Part shown: piece after piece, positions 53,655-62,699 of the stretch
How positions within the stretch are numbered: the first letter of the stretch is position 1
Layout: the number at the start of each line of letters is the position of its first letter
NCBI GenBank assembly: GCA_964291335.2
Contig: OZ219748.1
Coordinates: 1,612,001-1,676,000 of the forward strand
DNA: 64,000 bases
Direction: 5' to 3'
Source of the DNA: G964291335 sp964291335
GTDB taxonomy: Bacteria; Chloroflexota; Dehalococcoidia; Lucifugimonadales; UBA3495
Translations under genes and position numbers: made by a program
The notes under the pieces: model-generated
What the model was told of the DNA's origin: nothing
The model's input: only the letters and a program-made list of their open reading frames with translations
The model's database searches: none

Positions 53655-55277
53655 TTACGCTCGCAGCCGTTGGTGAATCTGGTAAGGCAGCTGGCAGAAG
53701 GTTATCCCCATGCCGGTCAGTTCCCGCTGCCCGATATACTTGCCGGGGGCAAAGACTACCGCCTTGCGCCCCTCCGCCCGGTTGCGCTCGCCAATGCGCC
53801 CAGCCTGCTCCGCATTGAACATGGCGGCGTGGCTGCCCAGCCATTCCACTTCCGGCCGGTAAAGCAGGTAGTAATCCACCGCCCCGCTGCGGTAGAAGAG
53901 GCCGTCGGCATCCCTGGGTTCCAGGCCGTCGGCCCCGGCGGAAATGCCGGCGCTGGTGTGCAGCAGATAGGCGGCCAACGCCCCGTATTCCGGCAGCTGC
54001 TCCCCGGTCAGCAGCCCCTCGGTATCAATCGGCGCGCCCAGCGTGCAGTAGGTGAAGGAGCCGCCCAACCCTTCCCGAAGGGATTTATCCCGCGCTTCGG
54101 GAACCCCGTTGATTACCCGGCGAACCCGCTCGGCGGTAATCGTATCGGCGTAGTCTTCACATTCCACCAGAATAAACTTGCGGCTGCCGCCGTCCTCCCG
54201 GTTCAGGGCAAGGACGGCGTGGGCGGTAGTGCCGCTGCCAGCGAAGGAATCCAAAACTATATCGTTTTTGTCAGTTGATATTCTGACTATATTCAGTAGT
54301 AAATCGGTTGGCTTGGGAGTAGGAAAAGTTTGTCCCCTTCCGAACATCTGCTGCAATTCTCTGGTGGCGTCTGTTGCAGTTCCTACATTGCTCCAAATAG
54401 TAGATATGTTTCTGCCTCTTGTTCGGGCTTCGAAAAGGAAACGTTTGTATTGTGGTCTGGCTGTACCCGTCCTGCCAAAGATAATTCGGTTATCTTGCAT
54501 TGCTTTTTCAAATCGTTCCTGAGAGAACCTCCAGCATCTACCCGTAGGAGGCAAATGGACCATACCGGTATTAGGGTTGATGATCTCGTAAGTCAGATTC
54601 TCTCTGATGTTTGGGGCATCCATTGGGTCCGCTACCCAAGGGCCTCGCGAGTCATTATCAGGGTTTGCGAACCGGCTTTCGTCAACATCGCCGGCATTGA
54701 AAACAAACGATGAACGGTCTCGTGCATAGCAAAGTATGTAATTGTGCGAAAGTGAAACATCAATATCGTTCTGACTAGACTTCCGGTGGTGCCAGACAAT
54801 AGCAGCAACAAAATTCCCCTCCCCAAACACCTCATCCATCAGCATCCGCAAATGGTGCTGTTCGTTATCGTCAATGGACACGAAAATAACCCCGTTGTCG
54901 GCCAGCAGTTCCTTCAGCAGCTGCAAGCGGGGCCACAGCATGCACAGCCATTTATCGTGCCGTTCCAGGTCTTCCCCGTCCACCGGGGTTTGCTGCCTGA
55001 ACCACTCCTTCATCAGGGGGCTGTTAACCTTGTCGTTGTAAACCCAGCCCTCGTTGCCGGTATTGTAGGGCGGATCGATGTAGATGCATTTGACCTGGCC
55101 GGCGTAGCGGGGTAGCAGGGCTTTGAGGGCGTGAAGGTTGTCGCCGTGGATTATGAGGTTGTCATCCTGGCCGGCCGGGTTCAGGGATTTGGCGGCGTCG
55201 GGGTTCAGGGGTCGGTAAGGAACCGCCAGGTGGTGGGCGTAGATGAACTGCTTACCCTTGAAATCCAGCGTGGGCAT
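53655..55277 (-). CDS. Type III DNA methyltransferase (Mod), complete
   Basis: A 540-aa beta-class N6-adenine methyltransferase, recognition and modification subunit of the type III system. It starts MPTLDFKGKQFIYAHHL; motif IV DPPYNTGNEGWVYNDKV at about residue 70; then DEVFGEGNF, after which the DNA (about 54250-54830) turns AT-rich and codes for the target-recognition segment; then motif I DSFAGSGTTAHAV at about residue 330 and a long conserved C-terminus. Outside the AT-rich block it is close to the orphan Mod at 28925-30621 but has no C tract and is in frame. ATG 55277 is preferred over 55340. Confidence 0.9.
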   Translation of the reverse strand: MPTLDFKGKQFIYAHHLAVPYRPLNPDAAKSLNPAGQDDNLIIHGDNLHALKALLPRYAGQVKCIYIDPPYNTGNEGWVYNDKVNSPLMKEWFRQQTPVDGEDLERHDKWLCMLWPRLQLLKELLADNGVIFVSIDDNEQHHLRMLMDEVFGEGNFVAAIVWHHRKSSQNDIDVSLSHNYILCYARDRSSFVFNAGDVDESRFANPDNDSRGPWVADPMDAPNIRENLTYEIINPNTGMVHLPPTGRCWRFSQERFEKAMQDNRIIFGRTGTARPQYKRFLFEARTRGRNISTIWSNVGTATDATRELQQMFGRGQTFPTPKPTDLLLNIVRISTDKNDIVLDSFAGSGTTAHAVLALNREDGGSRKFILVECEDYADTITAERVRRVINGVPEARDKSLREGLGGSFTYCTLGAPIDTEGLLTGEQLPEYGALAAYLLHTSAGISAGADGLEPRDADGLFYRSGAVDYYLLYRPEVEWLGSHAAMFNAEQAGRIGERNRAEGRKAVVFAPGKYIGQRELTGMGITFCQLPYQIHQRLRA

Positions 55278-55438
55278 TCTCCGGCTCCCTCCCCCGTTAT
55301 CGGCGCAAATATACCACAACCCGGCGCCGGCAAGCCACATTTTCGGCCCCGGCCCCCGGGCAGTTGCCCTCCGGGTGTGGCAACCTTGCGCCGTCTGCGC
55401 TAGTATGTAGGGCAGACTTGTCTGAGGAGCAGGCCAGG

Positions 55439-56137
55439 ATGAAGAACAAAATCTACCCGTCCTTTGACGCGGCGGTAGCCGACGTTCCCGACGGCGCCGT
55501 CTTCATGGCGCCGGGGTTCAGCGGCGTAGGGGTTCCGCGCAACCTGCTGGCCGCCCTGAACCGGCAGGGAGCCAGGGAGCTTACCGGCATTTCCAACAAC
55601 GCCGGCACGCTGGACGATAAGGTGGACGTAGGCACCCTGATTGCCGCCGGGCAAGTAAAGAAGATGTACGCCGCCTTCACCGCCCCGACCCACCCTTCCC
55701 AGATTACCCCCTTCGTCCGCATGTATAACGACGGGGAGGTGGACGCCGAACTGGTGCCGCAGGGAACAATGGCCGAGCGCATTCGGGCCGCCGCCGCCGG
55801 CATCGGCGCCTTCTATACGCCGGCCAGCGTCGGCACGGAACTGGCCGAAGGCAAGGAACACCGGGAAATCAACGGCCGCGCCTACGTGCTGGAATACCCG
55901 CTCCACGCCGACTATGCCCTGATTCGCGCCTGGCGCGCCGACGCCTTCGGCAACCTTCAGTTCCGGCTGGCCCAGCGCAACTTCAACCCGATAATGGCGA
56001 TGGCGGCCCGGGTTACCGTGGTGGAGGTGGAGGATGAGATTGTTCCCGTCGGAGAGCTGGACCCGGATGCGGTTCACGTCCCCGGCGTGTACGTTAACCG
56101 GCTGGTGAAAATCCCCTCCGACGGCATCTTCGACTGA
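55439..56137 (+). CDS. scoA: 3-oxoacid CoA-transferase subunit A
   Basis: A 232-aa A subunit of succinyl-CoA:3-ketoacid CoA-transferase type, moving CoA between succinyl-CoA and acetoacetate or related oxoacids. Motifs: FMAPGFSGVGVPRNLLAAL, ELTGISNNAG, QGTMAERIRAAAAGIGAFYTPASVGTELAEGKE, all characteristic of the A subunit. ATG 55439 has GAGGAG upstream. The B subunit gene follows at 62 nt, making a complete heteromeric enzyme. Confidence 0.92.
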   Translation: MKNKIYPSFDAAVADVPDGAVFMAPGFSGVGVPRNLLAALNRQGARELTGISNNAGTLDDKVDVGTLIAAGQVKKMYAAFTAPTHPSQITPFVRMYNDGEVDAELVPQGTMAERIRAAAAGIGAFYTPASVGTELAEGKEHREINGRAYVLEYPLHADYALIRAWRADAFGNLQFRLAQRNFNPIMAMAARVTVVEVEDEIVPVGELDPDAVHVPGVYVNRLVKIPSDGIFD

Positions 56138-56199
56138 CCACGAAATCGGCCGCCCCCGGCGTCTTTCCCCGGCGCCGGAGGCCCGCAAGGAGGAAACCG

Positions 56200-56877
56200 A
56201 TGGCGACGGATAAGCCCAGGCTGGAACGTCAGGCTATGTGCGACCGCCTGGCGATGGAGTTTCAGGACGAGTGGATTGTGAACCTGGGGGTGGGCATGCC
56301 TACCCTGTGTTCCAACTACGTTGACCCGGACAAGGAGTTGGTGTTCCACTCGGAGAATGGCGTTATCGGCTACGGGCCGCTGGCTCCGGCCGGGGAGGAG
56401 GACAAGCACCTGGTAAACGCCGGCGGGCAGAATGTGGTGGCAGTGCCCGGTATGGCGATTGTGCATCACGCCGATTCCTTTGCCCTGATTCGCAGCGGTA
56501 TGGTGGACGTTACGGTTATGGGCGCCTATGAGGTGGCCGAGAACGGCGACTTCGCCAATTGGCGCATTCCGAACCGCAAGGGTGGGGGCATCGGCGGCGC
56601 GATGGACCTGGCCGCCTGCGCCAAACGGGTATTCATCGCCATGGAACACACCACCCGGGACGGTAAACCGCGCCTGCTGAAGCGCTGCTCTCTGCCGATT
56701 ACCGCCCCCGGCGTGGTAACCCTGGTGGCCACCGACCTGGGCCTGTTCCAGGTAACGCCCCGTGGTTTCGAGCTGCGGGAGCATGCCCCCGGCTGGTCTC
56801 CGCAGGAGATTCAGGCGCTGACCGAAGCGCAGCTGATAACCCCCGACGACCTGAAGGAGTTCCGGTTCCGTGGTTAA
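56200..56877 (+). CDS. scoB: 3-oxoacid CoA-transferase subunit B
   Basis: A 225-aa B subunit carrying the catalytic glutamate in VFHSENGVIGYG (about residue 51) after VNLGVGMPTLCSNYV. It also has GGAMDLAACAKRVFIAMEH and the C-terminal TEAQLITPDDLKEFRF. With subunit A it activates or releases oxoacids such as acetoacetate. AGGAGG lies 5 nt before the ATG. Confidence 0.93.
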   Translation: MATDKPRLERQAMCDRLAMEFQDEWIVNLGVGMPTLCSNYVDPDKELVFHSENGVIGYGPLAPAGEEDKHLVNAGGQNVVAVPGMAIVHHADSFALIRSGMVDVTVMGAYEVAENGDFANWRIPNRKGGGIGGAMDLAACAKRVFIAMEHTTRDGKPRLLKRCSLPITAPGVVTLVATDLGLFQVTPRGFELREHAPGWSPQEIQALTEAQLITPDDLKEFRFRG

Positions 56878-56941
56878 GGGGGTAACGGGCGCCGGAGGCT
56901 AATCGGCACAGATTTAAGTCGGCTTAACCCGAGAGAACCAT

Positions 56942-58072
56942 ATGTACACCGAGTTTACGATAGAGAATTTCCGCTGCTTCAAGAGTTTAACCGCTGAGAA
57001 ATTAGCCAGGGTTAACCTGATTGCCGGCAGGAACAACACTGGCAAGACGGCATTTCTGGAGGCCTTGTGGTTGCATTCCGGCCCCAATTTGCCAGACCTG
57101 GGAACTCGGTTGCATGCCTTCCGTGGCGTGCAACGCTCGGACCCGGCTCACTTGCTTCACGACCTGTTCCACGACTTTAATCCTGAACATTCCGTAAACC
57201 TCGTTGGAAAAGGGCACTGGGGAAAGCGCTCCCTTGAGATTTCTTCCCAATCCGCTGAATCCAGCAACAGTGAAGACCTGGGAGGATCGTTTTTGGATTT
57301 GTATTCTGCCATCCCGGGGCTGCCAGATCCGGCTGCCTCAGCAATTTCAAATTCTGTGATTGTGCTGGACTATACCGACGAAGATAAGAAGACCCACCGC
57401 TCCATTGGACGCTTGATTCAATCAACCGGGCCTTCAGCAAACTTGGGCCCTAATATGCAAGTGGGAATAACAGCCCAGGATATGGTAACCAAGCAGGCCC
57501 GATTGCCTAAGCGTCCTGGCAACATATTTATGAGCGCACGGCATCGCAATGACCCAATAGAAGATGTGGTCAGGTTTGGGGAAGCGGAACTGTCGGGGTA
57601 TTCCAGCAGGATTGTGGAATGTCTGCAACGGGTCGATCCGAGAATCAAGCGTTTGGTTACCATCGCCGCCCCGTCGGCCCCGATGATTTACGCTGACGTG
57701 GGGTTGAGCCGTCCCATACCTACCGGGTTTCTGGGCGACGGCGTGGGAAGGCTCCTTTCCCTGTCGCTTGCCTTTTATAACGCCCGCAACGGAACGCTGC
57801 TTATTGATGAGGTGGAGAACGGCCTGCACCATACTGTATTGACCGAAATCTGGCAGGACCTGCTATGGTTGTCCAAAGAGTTTAACGTGCAGGTGTTTGC
57901 TACTACCCATAGCCTGGAGTGTATGGTGGCAGCGCGGGACGCCTTTGTCGCTTCGGGAAGCCGGGAGCTTGGCTTCTACCGATTAAGCCTCCGGGATGAA
58001 GGAATTGTCGCCGTCAGTTACCCCTTTGACTCGCTGAACTTCGCCCTTGAGCAGGATGCGGAAATCCGTTAA
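56942..58072 (+). CDS. OLD-like AAA/ABC-type ATPase, first gene of a two-gene pair
   Basis: A 376-aa ATPase of the AAA_15/OLD-related class. Walker A GRNNTGKTAFLEAL (about residue 30), an insertion domain from about residue 70 to 240, then FLGDGVGRLLSLSLAF in place of the ABC signature, Walker B GTLLIDEVENGLHH and the His-switch ATTHSLECM. There is no Toprim domain in this chain: it is encoded by the next gene, whose ATG overlaps this stop. The DNA is visibly less GC-rich than its neighbours, consistent with horizontal acquisition. By its architecture it is a candidate antiphage ATPase. Confidence 0.8.
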   Translation: MYTEFTIENFRCFKSLTAEKLARVNLIAGRNNTGKTAFLEALWLHSGPNLPDLGTRLHAFRGVQRSDPAHLLHDLFHDFNPEHSVNLVGKGHWGKRSLEISSQSAESSNSEDLGGSFLDLYSAIPGLPDPAASAISNSVIVLDYTDEDKKTHRSIGRLIQSTGPSANLGPNMQVGITAQDMVTKQARLPKRPGNIFMSARHRNDPIEDVVRFGEAELSGYSSRIVECLQRVDPRIKRLVTIAAPSAPMIYADVGLSRPIPTGFLGDGVGRLLSLSLAFYNARNGTLLIDEVENGLHHTVLTEIWQDLLWLSKEFNVQVFATTHSLECMVAARDAFVASGSRELGFYRLSLRDEGIVAVSYPFDSLNFALEQDAEIR

Positions 58073-58701
58073 TGCCTCCGACAAACCGGTATCTTTTCCA
58101 AGGTATAGAGCAAGAGAAGTTGCTTCTGGTTGAGGGAATTGAGGACGCCAGATTTTTCGATGCCTTCCTGCGCAAAGGGTTAGGCAAAGCGGAGGTTCAA
58201 GTCGCCAAGGTAGATGGCAAGGGTAATTTCCGCCGCTTCATTTCCGACACTTTAGTCAAAGCTGATAATTTCTCCAGCCTGCGCAGTCTCGGCGTGCTGC
58301 GGGACGCTGATGAAAACCCCGACAGAGCCTTTGACAGCTTGCAGGGAGCTTTGCAGGACGCTGGTTTACCGGCGCCGGCGCAACCCTGGGAACCGGTCGA
58401 AAGCAATGGGCGGACCGTTTCGCTGGGGGTTCTTCCCGGCAATGGCGCCACGGGCGACCTGGAGCAATTGTGCCTGCAATCCATCGATAATCGTAACACC
58501 CTGACCTGCATAGAGAACTTTATAGCCTGTATGGCGCAGGAAGACCCTCCCAGCCGTTCACCGAGCAAGGCCAGGTTATACTCTTATCTGGCCACCCGGG
58601 AGCGGCCCGGACTCCGGGTAGCCGAAGCCGCGGAGGCCGGTATATGGAATTGGGAAGCAGCGGCCTTCGCACAACTGCGCAGCTTCCTGAAAGGGCTGTA
58701 G
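58072..58701 (+). CDS. Toprim-fold DUF3226-like partner protein
   Basis: A 209-aa protein beginning at an ATG that shares one nucleotide with the preceding TAA stop, so the two are coupled. Residues about 12-110 form a Toprim-like domain: EKLLLVEGIEDARFFDAFL (catalytic Glu) and LGVLRDADENPDRAF (DxD metal site), as in DUF3226 proteins. The second half has a helical domain with no motif I recognise. The two-gene ATPase plus Toprim design parallels class 2 OLD nucleases, Gabija and PARIS. Nuclease or effector activity is inferred from the fold. Confidence 0.75.
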   Translation: MPPTNRYLFQGIEQEKLLLVEGIEDARFFDAFLRKGLGKAEVQVAKVDGKGNFRRFISDTLVKADNFSSLRSLGVLRDADENPDRAFDSLQGALQDAGLPAPAQPWEPVESNGRTVSLGVLPGNGATGDLEQLCLQSIDNRNTLTCIENFIACMAQEDPPSRSPSKARLYSYLATRERPGLRVAEAAEAGIWNWEAAAFAQLRSFLKGL

Positions 58702-58707
58702 TTTCAC

Positions 58708-59460
58708 TCAGAAAAACGCCGCCCCGCCGTTTACGTGCAGCGTTTGGCCGGTGATGAACCCGCCATCATCGCTGACCAGAAACAGGCAGGCGGCGGCAAT
58801 TTCCTCAGGCCGGCCCTGGCGGCCCAGAGGTATGCCGGCAGCGTTGGGCGGGCGGCTGCCAGGATACCATTCCGGGTTGGCCCGGCTGGTATCGATGCTG
58901 CCCGGCGAAACTACGTTTACCCGTATGTTGAAGGGCGCAAACTCGGTGGCCAGGCTGCGGCTAAGGCCTACCAGCCCCATTTTGGCGGCGGAAACGTGGC
59001 CTCGCTGCGCCCCACCGGCCCAGGCGCCGTCGCCAGTGAAGAAAAGCACCCGCCCGTAATTATGCTCCACCATCGCCGGCAGCGCCGCCTGCGTGCAGTA
59101 GAAGGCGCCATCCAGCACCACGCCCCGCACCTGTTCCCAATCAGCCTGGGTCAGTTCCAGGAAAGGCTTGTGGGGACGGATGGCAGCGTTGTTCAGCAGA
59201 ATGTCGATGCGGCCAAAGTGGGCCAGCCCCTTTTTGACCATAGCCTCCACCTGCTCCTTGTCCGCCACATCGGCCAGAACCGGCAGAGCCTGGCGGCCCA
59301 GGGCGCGCACCGCCGCGGCCACCGCTTCCGCCTCGGCCTGGTTGCTGCGGGCGTTAACGATAATGTCGGCGCCCTCTTCAGCGAACTTGAGGGCGGCGGC
59401 GCGGCCAATGTTGCGGCCCGACCCGGTAATCAAAGCTACTTTGCCATCCAGCTTTCCCAT
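58708..59460 (-). CDS. Short-chain dehydrogenase/reductase with atypical active site
   Basis: A 250-aa SDR protein. The NAD(P)-binding motif is TGSGRNIGRAAALKF, the NNAA motif is NNAAIRPHKPF, and VSPGSIDTS marks the family. The normal YxxxK is absent: the lysine occurs in GHVSAAKMGLVGLSRSLATEF but the tyrosine position is valine, and the Ser before it is not evident (FFTGDGAWAG). Catalysis may therefore be altered, or another residue takes over. ATG 59460 has GGAGG upstream. It converges on the Toprim gene with only 6 nt between. Confidence 0.85.
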   Translation of the reverse strand: MGKLDGKVALITGSGRNIGRAAALKFAEEGADIIVNARSNQAEAEAVAAAVRALGRQALPVLADVADKEQVEAMVKKGLAHFGRIDILLNNAAIRPHKPFLELTQADWEQVRGVVLDGAFYCTQAALPAMVEHNYGRVLFFTGDGAWAGGAQRGHVSAAKMGLVGLSRSLATEFAPFNIRVNVVSPGSIDTSRANPEWYPGSRPPNAAGIPLGRQGRPEEIAAACLFLVSDDGGFITGQTLHVNGGAAFF

Positions 59461-59573
59461 AATGGCGCCTCCTGAGTTTGATTGTGAATCAGCGATGAGG
59501 GGTTGACCGGCAGCCCGGCAGCCGGGCGCCAACCGCCCGGCTGCCGGGATTGTGGAACAGCCCGGCGCCGCTG

Positions 59574-61385
59574 TCAATTGCCGTTGGCCTGGCGGTGGGC
59601 GGAAGGATCGGGGTTTTCGGATAAAGGCAGTTCTACCGCCCGGTAGGTTTCACCGTCAATAGTTACCAGCAGGTCATCATTCTCGTCCCACTCCCCGGCG
59701 TATCGGCAAAGACTGTAGGAATGCCTTGTAAAGTATTTGGCAGCCTCGTTATAGGTTATCCGGAGGGCGCAGGGTTTATCGTCCACGGTCTTATGCCACC
59801 ATAGCCCGCCTTCCTGCCAGGTATAATAGGCGAGGAAAGAGCCATCCGGCCAATGCAGCTCCGGGGTTTCCCGGTAACCGTACCATTGGTCAATAATTTC
59901 CTGTACCCAATCGGTCTCGGGATAAAAGGCCTGACGTATCTGATAGATGCCGCCCTGCTTGTTTTGTGAAGACGCGTACAGCCGGCGAAAAGCGGGGCGA
60001 AAGAACTCATTTTCATCCATCTCGCGGTAAAGGTCGAGGAACAGCCCCTCGCCCAGGCTGTAGTTGCAGGTAAAGAACCGGTCGCCCGGCCTGGCTTTCA
60101 TTTGTTCCAGGTGTCTGAGGGAAGACAACCGGCATAGCGGGTGTCTTTGAGCCTTGATTGGCTGGCCGGTGCGCCGGCTTTCGGAGTAATCGGCCAGAAA
60201 CTCGGCGGCCCCCTCATCCAGCCAGTCCTTTTCGTTGTTCCAGTAATAGTGGGCCACCTCGTGGGCAATAATGGTAGCCAGGGCCTCTTCACCGCGGCGG
60301 GACGTGTTCGCTTCGTACTTGTGCAGCACTTCGATGTGGGTGCCTTTGTACTGGCCGGCAATGTCTGCCGCGTAACCCAGCTCCTCTACAAAGTCCAGCC
60401 GGATTTCCCCGGCCTGTGTCGGCAGAGGCTCGCCCATAAACTGCTCAATGGTTACAACGGCGTGTTCCAGCAGATCCATGCTGTGGGCGGAACCGGCTTT
60501 ACCTTCAGGGCGGTTGATTGTCAACCTTACCGGGCCGGACCAGAACAGGTTAACCTCCCGGGCCTCGGTAAACGGGCCTACCACGCGGCTGTTGCTGCGA
60601 GGGACGCAGGACAGTTCGCCGCCCACCAGCGTGTAATAGTTGCTGCTGCAATGGGGGATGTTAATCTGCCGGCTTCTGGCCAGCTCCAGGGCAGCCGTCA
60701 ATTCCCGGTTCCTGGCCGCCAGGTCAGTATTGGATTTACGGTAGGTCGCCACTTGCCGGTTCAGGTTTTCGCTTTCCCGGCGCAGGTCAGCGTTCACTGC
60801 CTCCAGATCCTCCTTCTCCTGCCGCAGGCGGTCATTGCCTTGCTCCAGGTCGTTTATCTGCCGGGTCAGGCGGGCCTGGTCAGCCTCCAGAGAGTCAACC
60901 TGCTCGGTTAAAGAGGCGTTGACGGTTTGCAGCTGCCCCACCGAGGCATTCAGTTCGTTTACCGAGTTTTTCAGGGATGCGTTGACCTGTCGAGAATCGG
61001 CCAGCTGCGCATCCTGTTCCATCAGCCGGACGCCCTGTTCCGATATGACGTTATTGGCCTCTTGTATCTGAGCTTTGCGGAGCCGCAGCAGCTCTGCGTG
61101 CCGGTCAACCACAGCAATGGCCTGGTTCCGTTCCGCCTCGGTTTGACGCAGGGCAGCGTTGACGGTGGCAATATTCCGGTTGGCCTGACGCAGACCGGCC
61201 TCGCTTTGAGCATACTGCGCCGAGACCTGGCTCCAGCGGGCCTGCATTTGCCGGTAAGCGTCATTCCAGTAGTAAGACTGGTAACCGAAGTAAGCCGCTG
61301 CTCCTATAGTGGACAACAGAAGCAAGCTGATGAATACCCGGCCCCAGGCGCGCTGCCGGAGTTCCGGGTCAGGGTGATTAATCAT
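59574..61385 (-). CDS. Membrane-anchored coiled-coil zinc metallopeptidase-like protein
   Basis: A 603-aa protein with one N-terminal membrane anchor (RVFISLLLLSTIGAAAYFGY, residues about 14-33), a long coiled coil (about 35-235, e.g. VDSLEADQARLTRQINDLEQ), then a peptidase domain with HEVAHYYW at residue 375 and Glu in WLDEGAAEFLADY. A CNYSLGEGLFLDLYREM segment and a beta-rich C-terminus follow. It is a paralogue of the lipoprotein at 6859-8625, which lacks the coiled coil. Expected location is the outer face of the membrane. A role in envelope protein cleavage or cell-wall processing is speculative. Confidence 0.75.
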   Translation of the reverse strand: MINHPDPELRQRAWGRVFISLLLLSTIGAAAYFGYQSYYWNDAYRQMQARWSQVSAQYAQSEAGLRQANRNIATVNAALRQTEAERNQAIAVVDRHAELLRLRKAQIQEANNVISEQGVRLMEQDAQLADSRQVNASLKNSVNELNASVGQLQTVNASLTEQVDSLEADQARLTRQINDLEQGNDRLRQEKEDLEAVNADLRRESENLNRQVATYRKSNTDLAARNRELTAALELARSRQINIPHCSSNYYTLVGGELSCVPRSNSRVVGPFTEAREVNLFWSGPVRLTINRPEGKAGSAHSMDLLEHAVVTIEQFMGEPLPTQAGEIRLDFVEELGYAADIAGQYKGTHIEVLHKYEANTSRRGEEALATIIAHEVAHYYWNNEKDWLDEGAAEFLADYSESRRTGQPIKAQRHPLCRLSSLRHLEQMKARPGDRFFTCNYSLGEGLFLDLYREMDENEFFRPAFRRLYASSQNKQGGIYQIRQAFYPETDWVQEIIDQWYGYRETPELHWPDGSFLAYYTWQEGGLWWHKTVDDKPCALRITYNEAAKYFTRHSYSLCRYAGEWDENDDLLVTIDGETYRAVELPLSENPDPSAHRQANGN

Positions 61386-61508
61386 GTTTACCTCGCTGGC
61401 AGAATGAGGAAGGAAAAAGCCGCATCAGGAACCGGGATTGACCGCTGCCCGGCGAGCAGGGTTTTGCGGGGCAGCGGTCAATGGGAAGCTGCGCTCCCCG
61501 GGCTGCGG

Positions 61509-62633
61509 CTAAACGGCATACAGCCGGTTCAGGTTAGCGTAGCGGGCCGGGTCCAGGTCTTTGTCCTGCAGGGCTGGGTGGTCGGGGCTGTAGCGGTGGG
61601 CGCGGAAGACGCTGTTCTGCGCCGGCCCGCCGGCGGCTTCCCCGCCCTGAAAGGGGTTGACGTACTCCCAGACAATTTCCCCGGCGGGCGTTACCTCGAA
61701 CAGACGCCCCGGAGCTCCCTCGCAAATCAGGGTATTGCCGTTGGGCTGCCGCTCGGCGCTGCTGATGTTATAGCTGAAGAAAGAGATTTCCGGCACGGCC
61801 TGGTACTCCCAGCCGATTTCGTTGGTCTGCGGATCCACCTCAATGATGCGGGAGCGGCTGGCTCCCCGCCGGTGGCAGCCATTATCGAAAATCATAATCC
61901 GCCCGCTGTCCAGCCAGGTGGGGTGGTGCTGATGGTTAACCTGGCCCGGCCCCCACTTCCACCGGAACTGACCGGTGGCCTTGTCCACAATGCCCACGGT
62001 GCTGGTTTGACGGTAGCTGACCAGCAAGTCGCCCTCGGGGGTAACGTTCAGGGCGTTCTGGTGCGACCATTCCTTCCGGCCTTCCAGGGGGCAAATCAGG
62101 TCTTCCGCCACCCGCAGGTACTCCCACGACCGCCATTCATAGACTACCTGACCATCGGGCGTAATTTCCCGAACCACATCGCCCCACATCTCTTCCGGGT
62201 CATCCGCGGCGACGTAGCCGCCCTGTACCTGGGCCGATAGAGCGGCGGGCACCGGGGCCCACAGCAGAACCAGAGTATTCCCGTTGGGCAGCCGCTCAAA
62301 GTCATGGTGCAGGTACATATCATCCGGCTGGTAGCGCCACACCACGCTGCCGTCCCAATCTATTTCAATCAACGACAAAGAGCGTCCGCCCAATTCAGGG
62401 CCCTCGCAGCCGCCCCGGGCGGCGCGGCTGCGGAAAAGGAGGTTGCCGTTGGTCAGCAGGCAACCGTACACGATTTCCTCCGGGTGCTGCCAGCGATGGC
62501 AAACCCGGCCTTCCATATCAATCAGGTTGGCGCAGCTGCCGCCCCGGTTGTTGGCCACCAGGGTATAGCCCCGGCAGCTTTGATTGGGGTTGTAGTAAAT
62601 CAGTCCGTTTTTGTGGTGTCTGGACCAGCCCAT
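61509..62633 (-). CDS. Arylsulfotransferase-like beta-propeller protein
   Basis: A 374-aa protein related to the arylsulfate sulfotransferase family (ASST/Arylsulfotran_2). Repeating blades of the form G.V.W.Y (SVVWRYQPDD, VVYEWRSWEYLRV, GQFRWKWGPGQVNHQHHPTWL, NEIGWEYQA, EIVWEYVNPF) and HHDFERLPNGNTLVLLW are typical. Its His-rich NHQHHPTWLDSGRIMIFDNG matches the conserved active-site-type stretch of the family. There is no signal peptide, unlike periplasmic ASST, so a cytoplasmic enzyme acting on sulfated aromatics, or a structural propeller, remains open. GGAGGCG precedes the ATG. Confidence 0.78.
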   Translation of the reverse strand: MGWSRHHKNGLIYYNPNQSCRGYTLVANNRGGSCANLIDMEGRVCHRWQHPEEIVYGCLLTNGNLLFRSRAARGGCEGPELGGRSLSLIEIDWDGSVVWRYQPDDMYLHHDFERLPNGNTLVLLWAPVPAALSAQVQGGYVAADDPEEMWGDVVREITPDGQVVYEWRSWEYLRVAEDLICPLEGRKEWSHQNALNVTPEGDLLVSYRQTSTVGIVDKATGQFRWKWGPGQVNHQHHPTWLDSGRIMIFDNGCHRRGASRSRIIEVDPQTNEIGWEYQAVPEISFFSYNISSAERQPNGNTLICEGAPGRLFEVTPAGEIVWEYVNPFQGGEAAGGPAQNSVFRAHRYSPDHPALQDKDLDPARYANLNRLYAV

Positions 62634-62699
62634 AATCGCCTCCTTGCGCTGAATGCGAGACCGGTTTGCCGGGGATTGTGAAACAGCCGCCCGGAACTG

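Noticed and set aside
52905..54278. Plus-strand open frame across the mod-res junction
   Set aside because: Spans two real minus-strand genes and has no ribosome site or family features.
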